Below are positions 14,977 to 22,367 of a stretch of DNA of 64,000 bases, in pieces. The stretch spans positions 1 to 64,000 of the forward strand of contig CAKTPI010000001.1 in NCBI GenBank assembly GCA_934591635.1. The letters run 5' to 3'. The stretch comes from an uncultured Oscillospiraceae bacterium (GTDB taxonomy: Bacteria; Bacillota; Clostridia; Oscillospirales; Oscillospiraceae). Position numbers and translations under genes: made by a program. The notes beneath the pieces were generated by a model. It had not been told where the DNA came from and did not search any database. It worked only from the letters and a program-made list of their open reading frames with translations. Every line of letters starts with the position of its first letter. Positions within the stretch are counted from its first letter, which is position 1.

Positions 14977-16284
14977 ATGGGACTTTTGAAAGCGTTGGTT
15001 GGCTCTGCCGGCAGCACCCTGGCAGATCAGTGGAAGGAATACTTTTATTGTGAGGCGATCCCGGAGACGGTTCTGGCGGTCAAGGGCAGAAAGCGGGTCT
15101 CCGGCCGTTCCTCCAACAAGGGCTCTGACAATATCATCTCCAATGGCAGCGTCATTGCCGTGGCGGACGGTCAGGCCATGATGATTGTGGATCAGGGCAA
15201 GGTAGTTGAGTTTACCGCGGAGCCCGGCGAATTTACTTATGATGCCTCCACGGAACCCTCTGTTTTCTGCGGCAATCTGGGCGAGGGCATTCTCAATACC
15301 TTCAAGACGGTGGGCAAGCGCTTCACCTTCGGCGGTGAGGCAGCCAAGGATCAGCGGGTATATTACGTTAACCTCAAGGAGCTGGTGGGCAATAAGTACG
15401 GCACCCCCAGCCCGGTGCCCTTCCGGGTGGTGGATCGGAACATCAACCTGGATTGGGAGATTTCTGTCCGCTGCTTTGGCGAGTACAGCTTCCATATCTG
15501 TGATCCGCTGCTGTTCTACACCAATGTCTGCGGCAATTTTGCGGATGAATATCCCCGCGAGAAGCTGGAGGGGCAGATGAAGACCGAGCTGCTCACCGCC
15601 CTGCAGCCTGCTTTTGCCAAGATTTCTGATATGGGCATTCGTTACAGCAGCCTGCCCGGTCACACTATGGAGCTGGCGGACGCACTGAATGAGGTGCTGT
15701 CCAACAAGTGGCGCAATCTGCGGGGCATTGAAATCGTCTCCTTTGGCGTTTCCAGCGTGAAGGCCTCCGAGGAAGACGAGAAGATGCTCAAGGATATGCA
15801 GCGCACGGCTGTCTATTCCAACCCCAACATGGCTGCCGCTTACGATGTGATGGCACGGGGAGATGCCATGAAGACCGCCGCGGCCAACACCGCCGGTGCC
15901 ATGACTGGCTTTATGGGGATGGGTATGGCTCAGAATGCGGGGGGCAACAATGCGGCACAGCTGTTCCAGATGGGGCAGCAGAATGTCCAGGCGGCCCCGG
16001 CCGCTCCTGCGGCGGGCAGCTGGAAGTGCAGCTGTGGTGCCACAGCCACCGGAAAGTTCTGCCCGGAGTGCGGTGCCAAAAAGCCGGAAGCTCCGGTCGG
16101 GTGGACCTGCTCCTGCGGCACAGTGAATCAGGGAAAGTTCTGCACCGAATGTGGTGCCAGGAAGCCCGCGGGTGTGCCCCAGTACCGCTGCGATAAGTGC
16201 GGCTGGGTCCCGGCAGACCCCAAGAATCCTCCGAAGTTCTGCCCGGAATGCGGCGATCCCTTTGGTGACGAGGATATTGTTTAA
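14977..16284 (+). CDS. SPFH-domain protein with C-terminal zinc ribbons (YdjI-like)
   Basis: 435 residues. The SPFH/band-7 region occupies about residues 1-290 (for example IVDQGKVVEFTAEPGEFTYD, then the GIEIVSFGVSSVKASEEDE strand). A Gly/Ala/Met-rich linker follows, then three zinc ribbons in the last 90 residues (CSCG...CPECG, CSCG...CTECG, CDKCG...CPECG). B. subtilis YdjI has this family's SPFH domain and belongs to the pspA-ydjG-ydjH-ydjI envelope-stress operon, where it is recruited to the membrane by YdjG/YdjH. The next two genes here are YdjG-like and YdjH-like, which supports the same complex. No pspA homologue is in the window. Confidence 0.88.
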   Translation: MGLLKALVGSAGSTLADQWKEYFYCEAIPETVLAVKGRKRVSGRSSNKGSDNIISNGSVIAVADGQAMMIVDQGKVVEFTAEPGEFTYDASTEPSVFCGNLGEGILNTFKTVGKRFTFGGEAAKDQRVYYVNLKELVGNKYGTPSPVPFRVVDRNINLDWEISVRCFGEYSFHICDPLLFYTNVCGNFADEYPREKLEGQMKTELLTALQPAFAKISDMGIRYSSLPGHTMELADALNEVLSNKWRNLRGIEIVSFGVSSVKASEEDEKMLKDMQRTAVYSNPNMAAAYDVMARGDAMKTAAANTAGAMTGFMGMGMAQNAGGNNAAQLFQMGQQNVQAAPAAPAAGSWKCSCGATATGKFCPECGAKKPEAPVGWTCSCGTVNQGKFCTECGARKPAGVPQYRCDKCGWVPADPKNPPKFCPECGDPFGDEDIV

Positions 16285-16301
16285 TTAGGAATCGATTGAT
16301 G

Positions 16302-16329
16302 CCCTGCCCGAAAAGGGCAGGGTATTCTT
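16302..16329 (+). terminator. Intercistronic hairpin, possible partial terminator
   Basis: CCCTGCCC (16302-16309) / GGGCAGGG (16315-16322) followed by TATTCTTTC. The T-run is imperfect, so it may reduce rather than stop expression of the two downstream genes. Confidence 0.55.
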
Positions 16330-16356
16330 TCAATTTTGGAAAGGAGAGAATTGCCG

Positions 16357-17466
16357 ATGGCAAATGAAGTAACCAATTACCAGTGCCCGGCCTGTACCGG
16401 CCCGCTGCATTTTGGCAGTGAGTCCGGCGTACTGGAATGCGACTATTGCGGCAGCAAATTTTCGGTGGAAGATATCGACCGGATGTATGCTGAGAAAAAT
16501 GCCAATGCGGAGGAAGAGACCGCCCAACGGGAGGCCAAGGAAACCATCCGGGAGGGCCAGTGGAACATGGATGACGCAGGAGCAAGCTGGGGGGCGGAGG
16601 GGGAGAACCTCCATGCCTATAACTGCCCGTCCTGCGGTGCGGAGCTTGTGTGCGATGAAACCACGGTTGCCACGGCCTGCCCCTATTGCGGCAATCCCAG
16701 CATTATCCCCGGGAAGCTCTCCGGCAATAAAAAACCGGATCTGATTATCCCCTTCAAGGTGGATAAAACCGCTGCGGTGGCCGCCTTGAAAAAGCACTAT
16801 AGCCATAAGCCCCTACTTCCGAAGGCCTTCCGTGCGGAGAATCACATCCAGGAAATCAAAGGCGTGTATGTGCCCTTCTGGCTGTTCGATGCCCAGGTGG
16901 AGGGGGACATGACCTTCAAAACCACCCGAGTGCATACCCACACCACACCGAAGGAATACATCACCGAGACCAGCCATTTTCTGGTACACCGGGAGGGAAC
17001 ACTGGACTTTGAAAACGTGCCGGTGGACGGTTCCTCTCAGATGCCGGATACACATATGGATGCCATCGAGCCCTATGAGTATCAGGAATTGAAGCCCTTC
17101 TCCCTGTCCTATCTCCCCGGTTTTTTGGCGGATCAGTATGATGTTTCCAAGGAGGAATGCGCCCGCCGTGCCAACGCCCGGTGCACTGCCAGTGTGGAGG
17201 ATGCATTGCGGGATACGGTCATCGGCTACTCCAGCTGTGTCACCGTGAGCAAGGATGTGACGGTAAAGCCTGGGCGGGTTCGGTATGCGCTGCTTCCGGT
17301 GTGGATGCTCTCCACAAAATGGAAGGACAAAAATTTCCTGTTTGCCATGAATGGTCAGACCGGTAAGCTCATTGGTGACCTACCCATTGATAAGGGCAAG
17401 CTGGCGCTCTACTGCCTGGGTTCCTTTGTGGCGGCAGCTGCTGCTTCACTGCTGTTCCTGTTGTAA
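16357..17466 (+). CDS. Zinc-ribbon membrane protein (YdjG-like)
   Basis: 369 residues from ATG 16357 (AGGAG upstream). Residues about 8-30 form a zinc ribbon (CPAC...CDYCG) and residues about 85-110 a second (CPSCG...CPYCG). A beta-rich domain with GVYVPFWLFDAQVEGDMTF follows, and one transmembrane helix lies at the C-terminus (LALYCLGSFVAAAAASLLFL). It matches the architecture of B. subtilis YdjG, which with YdjH anchors the SPFH protein YdjI at the membrane. The spacing to the next gene is 13 bases, so they are translated together. Confidence 0.85.
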   Translation: MANEVTNYQCPACTGPLHFGSESGVLECDYCGSKFSVEDIDRMYAEKNANAEEETAQREAKETIREGQWNMDDAGASWGAEGENLHAYNCPSCGAELVCDETTVATACPYCGNPSIIPGKLSGNKKPDLIIPFKVDKTAAVAALKKHYSHKPLLPKAFRAENHIQEIKGVYVPFWLFDAQVEGDMTFKTTRVHTHTTPKEYITETSHFLVHREGTLDFENVPVDGSSQMPDTHMDAIEPYEYQELKPFSLSYLPGFLADQYDVSKEECARRANARCTASVEDALRDTVIGYSSCVTVSKDVTVKPGRVRYALLPVWMLSTKWKDKNFLFAMNGQTGKLIGDLPIDKGKLALYCLGSFVAAAAASLLFLL

Positions 17467-17479
17467 GGAGGTACCGGAA

Positions 17480-18307
17480 ATGAAAAAACGATATGCAGCC
17501 TGTGTCATGCTGGCGGTGCTGCTGGCAGTCTGCCTTGCGGTCCCGGCGTTTGCAACTCAGGCACAGTTGAATTACGTTACCGATGAGGCGGGACTCTTTA
17601 CCGATGCCCAGCGCACGGCGCTGGAAAACAGCGCTGCTGCCATCAGCGAGCAGTATAACTTTGGCGTATACATCATTACGCTGCCGGACTATCGGGATTA
17701 CACCACTTCTTCCAGTGTGGAGACCTGTGCCATTGAGCTGTATGACGATAATAACTTGGGGTGGGGCAGTGACCGGGCCGGTACCATGCTTCTGCTGAGC
17801 GTGGAAGACCGGGATTTTAACCTGGACTTCAACAGCAGCAGGGCGAACCGGATTTTCACCGAGACCGGCCGGGATCGGCTGGAGAACCGATTCCTTCGCT
17901 ATTTCCGGCAGGATGATTTTTACGGTGGCTTCCAGGAATATCTGGATGCCTGCGAGGAATATCTGGCCGCCGCTGAGGCGGGGCACCCGATTGGTGCGGA
18001 GGAAACCGGTTCCGATTATGAAGAGGAAAAAGCCTCTCCTGCACTGGCTCTGATCCCCGGCGGCATTGCCGCCGTGCTGGTAGGGGTGTGCATGGCTGCC
18101 CCTATGCACTCGGCAAAGGAGCAGCGGGATGCTGACCGGTATGTGCAGGGCAGACTGAATCTGCACCGGCGATCCGACATGTTCCTGAACCGCACGGTCA
18201 GCCGCAGGCCCCGCAACACCGAGTCGTCTGCCCATTCCGGCGGAGGAGGATCCCATTCCCACAGCTATTCCTCCGGCAGTCATTCCGGTCGCAGCGGTAA
18301 ATTCTGA
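17480..18307 (+). CDS. TPM-domain membrane protein (YdjH/YgcG-like)
   Basis: 275 residues from ATG 17480 with AAGGAGG upstream. Signal peptide (residues 1-26), then a TPM/Psb32 domain (about 30-165) starting with NYVTDEAGLFTDAQRTALE and containing GWGSDRAGTMLLLSVEDRD. There is a transmembrane helix near residues 188-208 and a basic then Gly/Ser/His-rich tail (SGGGGSHSHSYSSGSHSG). TPM domains of this family sit outside the membrane; the low-complexity tail would be cytoplasmic. Third gene of the Psp-like operon and likely the partner of the YdjG-like protein in recruiting the SPFH protein. Confidence 0.87.
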   Translation: MKKRYAACVMLAVLLAVCLAVPAFATQAQLNYVTDEAGLFTDAQRTALENSAAAISEQYNFGVYIITLPDYRDYTTSSSVETCAIELYDDNNLGWGSDRAGTMLLLSVEDRDFNLDFNSSRANRIFTETGRDRLENRFLRYFRQDDFYGGFQEYLDACEEYLAAAEAGHPIGAEETGSDYEEEKASPALALIPGGIAAVLVGVCMAAPMHSAKEQRDADRYVQGRLNLHRRSDMFLNRTVSRRPRNTESSAHSGGGGSHSHSYSSGSHSGRSGKF

Positions 18308-18340
18308 TCGCTTGCGGAAAGAAAATTGTATACTCACAGA

Positions 18341-18370
18341 AACGGCATGGCGTTTGTCATGCCGTTTTCT
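18341..18370 (+). terminator. Terminator of the Psp-like operon
   Basis: AACGGCATG (18341-18349) / CATGCCGTT (18358-18366) followed by TTCT; the T-run is short. Confidence 0.65.
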
Positions 18371-18487
18371 CTAGCCTGTTTTTTGCATGATTTTTCTGTG
18401 CACAGAGATAAAACCGGCACAGGAAACAAAACCCATCCGGGGCATTTTTATTGAATCAGATAGCTTGTTCGGGTCAGGAATGGGGAC

Positions 18488-18516
18488 TTTACATTGCTCC
18501 CGGAAAGGAGTATAAT
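18488..18516 (+). promoter_or_regulatory. Promoter of the MATE exporter gene
   Basis: TTTACA (18488-18493), 17-bp spacer, perfect TATAAT (18511-18516). Confidence 0.65.
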
Positions 18517-18552
18517 ATACTTATTACTCTTTGCTTAGGAAGGATTTAAGAA

Positions 18553-19923
18553 ATGAGAAAAACGGAAAGGAACATGCTGGAAGGCCCCTTGGCGATGAGC
18601 ATTCTGTCCTACACCATCCCCATTATCCTCACAAGCTACCTGCAGCTGCTGTTTAATGCAGCGGATTTGGTGGTGGTTGGCCGGTTTTGCGGCAGTACCT
18701 CAGTGGCGGCGGTGGGCGCCACTGGCGCGATTACCAACCTGATCGTGAACCTGTTCATTGGACTGTCCGTGGGGGCGGGTGTAAGCGTGGCCCACGCCAT
18801 TGGCAGCCGGGCGGAGGAAATTGTGCACCGCACGGTGCATACGGCGCTGCTGACGGCCTTGGTTGGCGGCGTGGTGCTGACGGCCGTCGGCGTTAGCTTT
18901 TCTTCTACATTTCTTCGCTGGATGGATACGCCGGAAAACGTCCTGCCCCTATCCAGTGTGTATATGCGCATATACTTTGGCGGCATCACCTTTACTATGG
19001 TGTATAACTACTGCACGTCCATCCTGCGGGCAGCGGGGGATACCCAGAGCCCGATGATTATCCTGATGGTTGCGGGCGTGCTGAACGTCATTTTGAACGT
19101 GGTGTTCGTTGCCGCATTTGACATGAATGTGGCGGGCGTTGCCTGGGCAACCGTGATTTCTCAGGCACTTTCTGCGGCGGCGGTGACGATGGTGCTGATG
19201 CGCCGGAAGGATGCCTGCCGGTTCTATCCTGAAAAAATGCGCTTTTACGGCCCCCAGCTGGCAAAGATCATCCGCATTGGATTGCCCGCCGGAATTCAGG
19301 GCGCTACCTTCTCTATTTCCAATGTGATCATTCAGTCCTCCATGAATTCCTTCGGTGAGGCCATGGTGTCCGGCAATGCGGCTGTGAGCAATCTGGAGGG
19401 CTTCTGCTATAATACCGTCAACGGCTTCCATCAGGCAGCGGTGAACTACATTGGCCAGAATGTGGGAGCACATCAGTTTGACCGGGTTAAAAAGGTCTTT
19501 GGATGGTGCGTATTCTACGCCACCATGGCGGGCCTGATTACCGGCGGCCTGCTGACCATCTTCCGCCGCCCCCTGCTGAGCATTTACATCACCGATTCCC
19601 CCGAGGCACTGGAAATCGGTATGACGAGAGTCCTCTTTACCTCTGCGCCTTATTTCCTTTTTGGCTTGCTGGATTCTGGCGGCGGTGCTCTGCGCGGCAT
19701 GGGCGCGTCTACGCTCTCTATGATTATCTCCGTCATCGGCATCTGCGGTTCCCGGCTGCTGTGGATTTTTACCGTCTTCCAGATTCCGGAGCTGCATACC
19801 CCGGAGTGCTTGTATTTCTCCTATCCCATCTCCTGGATTCTCACCCTGGTTGCGGAGTTGATTGCATTCCCCATTGTCCACAAGAAGATGGTGCAGCGCG
19901 CAGGGAATACGGCACTTGCGTAA
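18553..19923 (+). CDS. MATE-family multidrug/metabolite exporter
   Basis: 456 residues, the normal size for a MATE transporter, with twelve predicted membrane helices in two related halves. MLEGPLAMSILSYTIPIIL at the start and FNAADLVVVGRFCG in helix 2 are typical of the Firmicutes NorM/DinF group, as are GVAWATVISQ and the second-half repeat NAAVSNLEGFCYNTVNGFHQ. These proteins export drugs or cationic compounds in exchange for sodium or protons. The substrate cannot be told from sequence. Monocistronic, with its own promoter and a terminator shared with convergent trxA. Confidence 0.9.
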   Translation: MRKTERNMLEGPLAMSILSYTIPIILTSYLQLLFNAADLVVVGRFCGSTSVAAVGATGAITNLIVNLFIGLSVGAGVSVAHAIGSRAEEIVHRTVHTALLTALVGGVVLTAVGVSFSSTFLRWMDTPENVLPLSSVYMRIYFGGITFTMVYNYCTSILRAAGDTQSPMIILMVAGVLNVILNVVFVAAFDMNVAGVAWATVISQALSAAAVTMVLMRRKDACRFYPEKMRFYGPQLAKIIRIGLPAGIQGATFSISNVIIQSSMNSFGEAMVSGNAAVSNLEGFCYNTVNGFHQAAVNYIGQNVGAHQFDRVKKVFGWCVFYATMAGLITGGLLTIFRRPLLSIYITDSPEALEIGMTRVLFTSAPYFLFGLLDSGGGALRGMGASTLSMIISVIGICGSRLLWIFTVFQIPELHTPECLYFSYPISWILTLVAELIAFPIVHKKMVQRAGNTALA

Positions 19924-19938
19924 TTGTTTCCTATCAAA

Positions 19939-19982
19939 AAGAAGCAGACCCAATCCGGAGTCGGAAAGGGTCTGCTTCTTTG
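19939..19982. terminator. Bidirectional terminator between MATE gene and trxA
   Basis: AAGAAGCAGACCC (19939-19951) / GGGTCTGCTTCTT (19968-19980); A-run on one side and T-run on the other suit both directions. Confidence 0.8.
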
Positions 19983-19989
19983 TGATTGC

Positions 19990-20295
19990 TTACAGCAGTG
20001 ACATCATTTCTTCCTTGGAGATGACACCGATGGACTTGTTCGCAATCTGGCCATCCTTGAAAACCAGCAGCGTGGGAATGCTGGAAATGCCATATTCCAT
20101 TGCAAGCTCCCGTTCTTCGTCCACATCCACCTTGCATACGGTGATGTCCGGCCGCTCCTCGGCAACAGCCTCCACCACCGGTGCGATCATCCGGCAGGGG
20201 CCGCACCAGGTTGCCCAGAAGTCCACCAGAACGGTTTTGCCGGGCTGGTGGATGATTTTATCGAAGCTTTCTTGATTGACATGCAGTACAGACAT
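19990..20295 (-). CDS. trxA: Thioredoxin
   Basis: 101 residues with the canonical active site WCGPC (Cys31, Cys34) and the cis-Pro region SSIPTLLVFKDG. It is a cytoplasmic disulfide reductant, likely serving ribonucleotide reductase, peroxiredoxins and the methionine sulfoxide reductase encoded at 14402. AGGAGG ribosome binding site; own sigma-A promoter at 20341-20369. The chain is a few residues shorter than E. coli Trx1 but complete. Confidence 0.96.
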   Translation of the reverse strand: MSVLHVNQESFDKIIHQPGKTVLVDFWATWCGPCRMIAPVVEAVAEERPDITVCKVDVDEERELAMEYGISSIPTLLVFKDGQIANKSIGVISKEEMMSLL

Positions 20296-20340
20296 TTTAT
20301 AATCCTCCTTTGTATTTACAGGATGCTCCTATTTCTTTAT

Positions 20341-20369
20341 ATCATAATGGAAACAGCCGGAAAAAACAA
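20341..20369 (-). promoter_or_regulatory. Promoter of trxA
   Basis: Minus strand: TTGTTT (20369-20364), 17-bp spacer, TATGAT (20346-20341). Confidence 0.6.
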
Positions 20370-20462
20370 GTCGTAACTGTGAAGACACTGTTAAAATTTG
20401 GGAGGACTCTCCAAATCAGAAAAGGATAAGAAATGTTTAAAGAATACTTAATCTTCCCTCAG

Positions 20463-20491
20463 TTGATTTTTGCGGGGGAATCGATTATGAT
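20463..20491 (+). promoter_or_regulatory. Promoter of the MacB-type exporter operon
   Basis: TTGATT (20463-20468), 17-bp spacer, TATGAT (20486-20491). Confidence 0.6.
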
Positions 20492-20529
20492 ATAGCCGAC
20501 AAAAAAGACTTCACACGGAGGACTTCAAT

Positions 20530-21672
20530 ATGAAAAAGCTTTTGGCGTTCGCCTTGGTTTGCGGCCTGCTGCTGGCAGGCTGTTCCCAAAAGGAGACGCA
20601 TGTATATGTGCAGAAGGTTTCAACTCTGTCTCAGATGGGCGGTATTGCGCCAACGGATCGATTTAATGGCCTGGTGATTTCCGAAAGCGTTACGGAAATC
20701 AAACGGGACAGCGATAAGGAAATCGCCGAGGTATATGTTCAGACAGGCGATGACGTGAAGAAGGGGCAGAAGCTCTTTGAATACGATACCGAACAGCTGC
20801 AGCTGAACCTGGAAAAGCAGCAGCTCCAGCTGGAACAGCTTCAGTCTTCTATTGAAAACTACGGCACCCAGATTGCCCAGCTGGAAAAGGATCGCGATCG
20901 GGCCAGCACATCGGACAAGCTGAAATACACCCTGCAAATTCAAACCAACCAGATCGATTTGAAGGAAGCGGAGCTGAATCTGAAAACCAAGCAGTCCGAG
21001 GTGCAGAAATCCGAGCACCTGCTTGCCAATGCGCTGGTCACTTCCCCGGTGGATGGCCGCATTACCTCTCTGGGGGATAACCAGACGGATGACTCTGGCA
21101 GTCCCAAGGCCTACATCACCATCCAGCAAACCGGTACTTATCGGGTGAAGGGCACGCTGAACGAGATGCAGCGGGGTGCTCTGACAGAGGGGACCCGCAT
21201 CCGCATGGAGTCCCGGACGGATCCTACCCAGAGCTGGACGGGGACGGTGACCCTGGTTGATTACGAGAACCCCTCCCAGGGAAATAACCGCTATGGCAAT
21301 ACGGACGAGATGGGCAATTCCAGCCGCTATCCCTTCTATGTGGAACTGGACAGCAGTGATGGCATGCTGCTGGGTCAGCATCTGTACCTGAGTGTGGAGC
21401 AGGAGGAATCTGAGACGCTGACCGGCCTGACCCTGGGCAGTTCGTTTGTCTGCTTTGATGACGATGGCAACGCCTATGTTTGGGCGGATGACGGTAAGGG
21501 CCGCCTGGAGCAGCGCACGGTGGAGCTGGGAGATTATGATGGCACGGCGGATGTATACCAAATCCTCTCCGGCCTGACAGAGGATGATTTTGTAGCCTTC
21601 CCGGACGAGGAGCTGTGCAAGGCCGGTGCCCCCACCACCAAGACCGAGCAGGGAGGGACAAAAAATTCATGA
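20530..21672 (+). CDS. HlyD/MacA-type adaptor lipoprotein of ABC exporter
   Basis: 380 residues. Lipoprotein signal (MKKLLAFALVCGLLLAGC, lipobox LAGC). The split lipoyl domain (IAEVYVQTGDDVKKGQKLFE, then VTSPVDGRITSLGD) flanks a coiled-coil hairpin of about 100 residues rich in Leu/Gln/Glu. A beta-barrel and membrane-proximal domain follow. In Gram-positives such adaptors pair with MacB-like permeases to export peptides or lipids. First gene of a four-gene operon; its stop overlaps the next start (ATGA). Confidence 0.88.
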   Translation: MKKLLAFALVCGLLLAGCSQKETHVYVQKVSTLSQMGGIAPTDRFNGLVISESVTEIKRDSDKEIAEVYVQTGDDVKKGQKLFEYDTEQLQLNLEKQQLQLEQLQSSIENYGTQIAQLEKDRDRASTSDKLKYTLQIQTNQIDLKEAELNLKTKQSEVQKSEHLLANALVTSPVDGRITSLGDNQTDDSGSPKAYITIQQTGTYRVKGTLNEMQRGALTEGTRIRMESRTDPTQSWTGTVTLVDYENPSQGNNRYGNTDEMGNSSRYPFYVELDSSDGMLLGQHLYLSVEQEESETLTGLTLGSSFVCFDDDGNAYVWADDGKGRLEQRTVELGDYDGTADVYQILSGLTEDDFVAFPDEELCKAGAPTTKTEQGGTKNS

Positions 21673-22367
21673 CCATCCTGAAACTGACGGACATCTGTAA
21701 GGATTATATGCAGGGCAAGCAGACCGTGCGTGTCCTGAAGAACATCAACCTCACTGTGGAGCAGGGAGACTATCTTGCCATTATGGGCCCCTCCGGTTCC
21801 GGCAAGACGACGCTGATGAACATTATTGGCTGCCTGGATATTCCGACCTCCGGTACCTATGAGCTGAACGGCAAGGATTTGCACAACAGCACGGACAATG
21901 CTCTGGCGGATATCCGCAACCGGTATATTGGCTTCGTATTTCAGGGGTTCCATCTGATGCCGAAGCTGGATGCCATTGACAACGTGGCGCTGCCGCTTCT
22001 GTATGCCGGTGTCCCCCTGAAGGAACGCCGGGCCAGGGCCGTCAAGGCACTGGAGGCAGTGGGACTGGGAGAGCGGGTTCATTTCCTGCCCAATCAGCTC
22101 TCCGGCGGCCAGTGCCAGCGCGTGGCCATTGCCCGTGCCATCGTTACAAAGCCTAGCCTTTTGCTTGCCGATGAACCCACCGGCGCTTTGGATACCAAGG
22201 CGGGCAACCAGGTCATGGAGATTTTCCGCAGCCTCAGCAATGAGGGCATGACCATTATAATGATTACCCATGAACTCGCCATCGCCGAATGCGCGGATAA
22301 GATTTACCATATCCTCGATGGCGAGCTGCTTACAAAAGGAGATGAACCCAGCAATGCGAAAGCCTAA
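21669..22367 (+). CDS. MacB/LolD-type ABC transporter ATPase
   Basis: 232 residues from the ATG at 21669, which overlaps the previous stop. Walker A GPSGSGKT (residues 40-47), Q-loop in IGFVFQGFHL, signature LSGGQCQR with Cys where Gln is usual, Walker B LLLADEPTGALD, and the switch His in MITHE. It powers the MacB-type permease encoded at 24563. The short insert-free architecture fits the LolD/MacB subfamily of exporters. It overlaps the next gene by 14 bases. Confidence 0.93.
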   Translation: MTILKLTDICKDYMQGKQTVRVLKNINLTVEQGDYLAIMGPSGSGKTTLMNIIGCLDIPTSGTYELNGKDLHNSTDNALADIRNRYIGFVFQGFHLMPKLDAIDNVALPLLYAGVPLKERRARAVKALEAVGLGERVHFLPNQLSGGQCQRVAIARAIVTKPSLLLADEPTGALDTKAGNQVMEIFRSLSNEGMTIIMITHELAIAECADKIYHILDGELLTKGDEPSNAKA

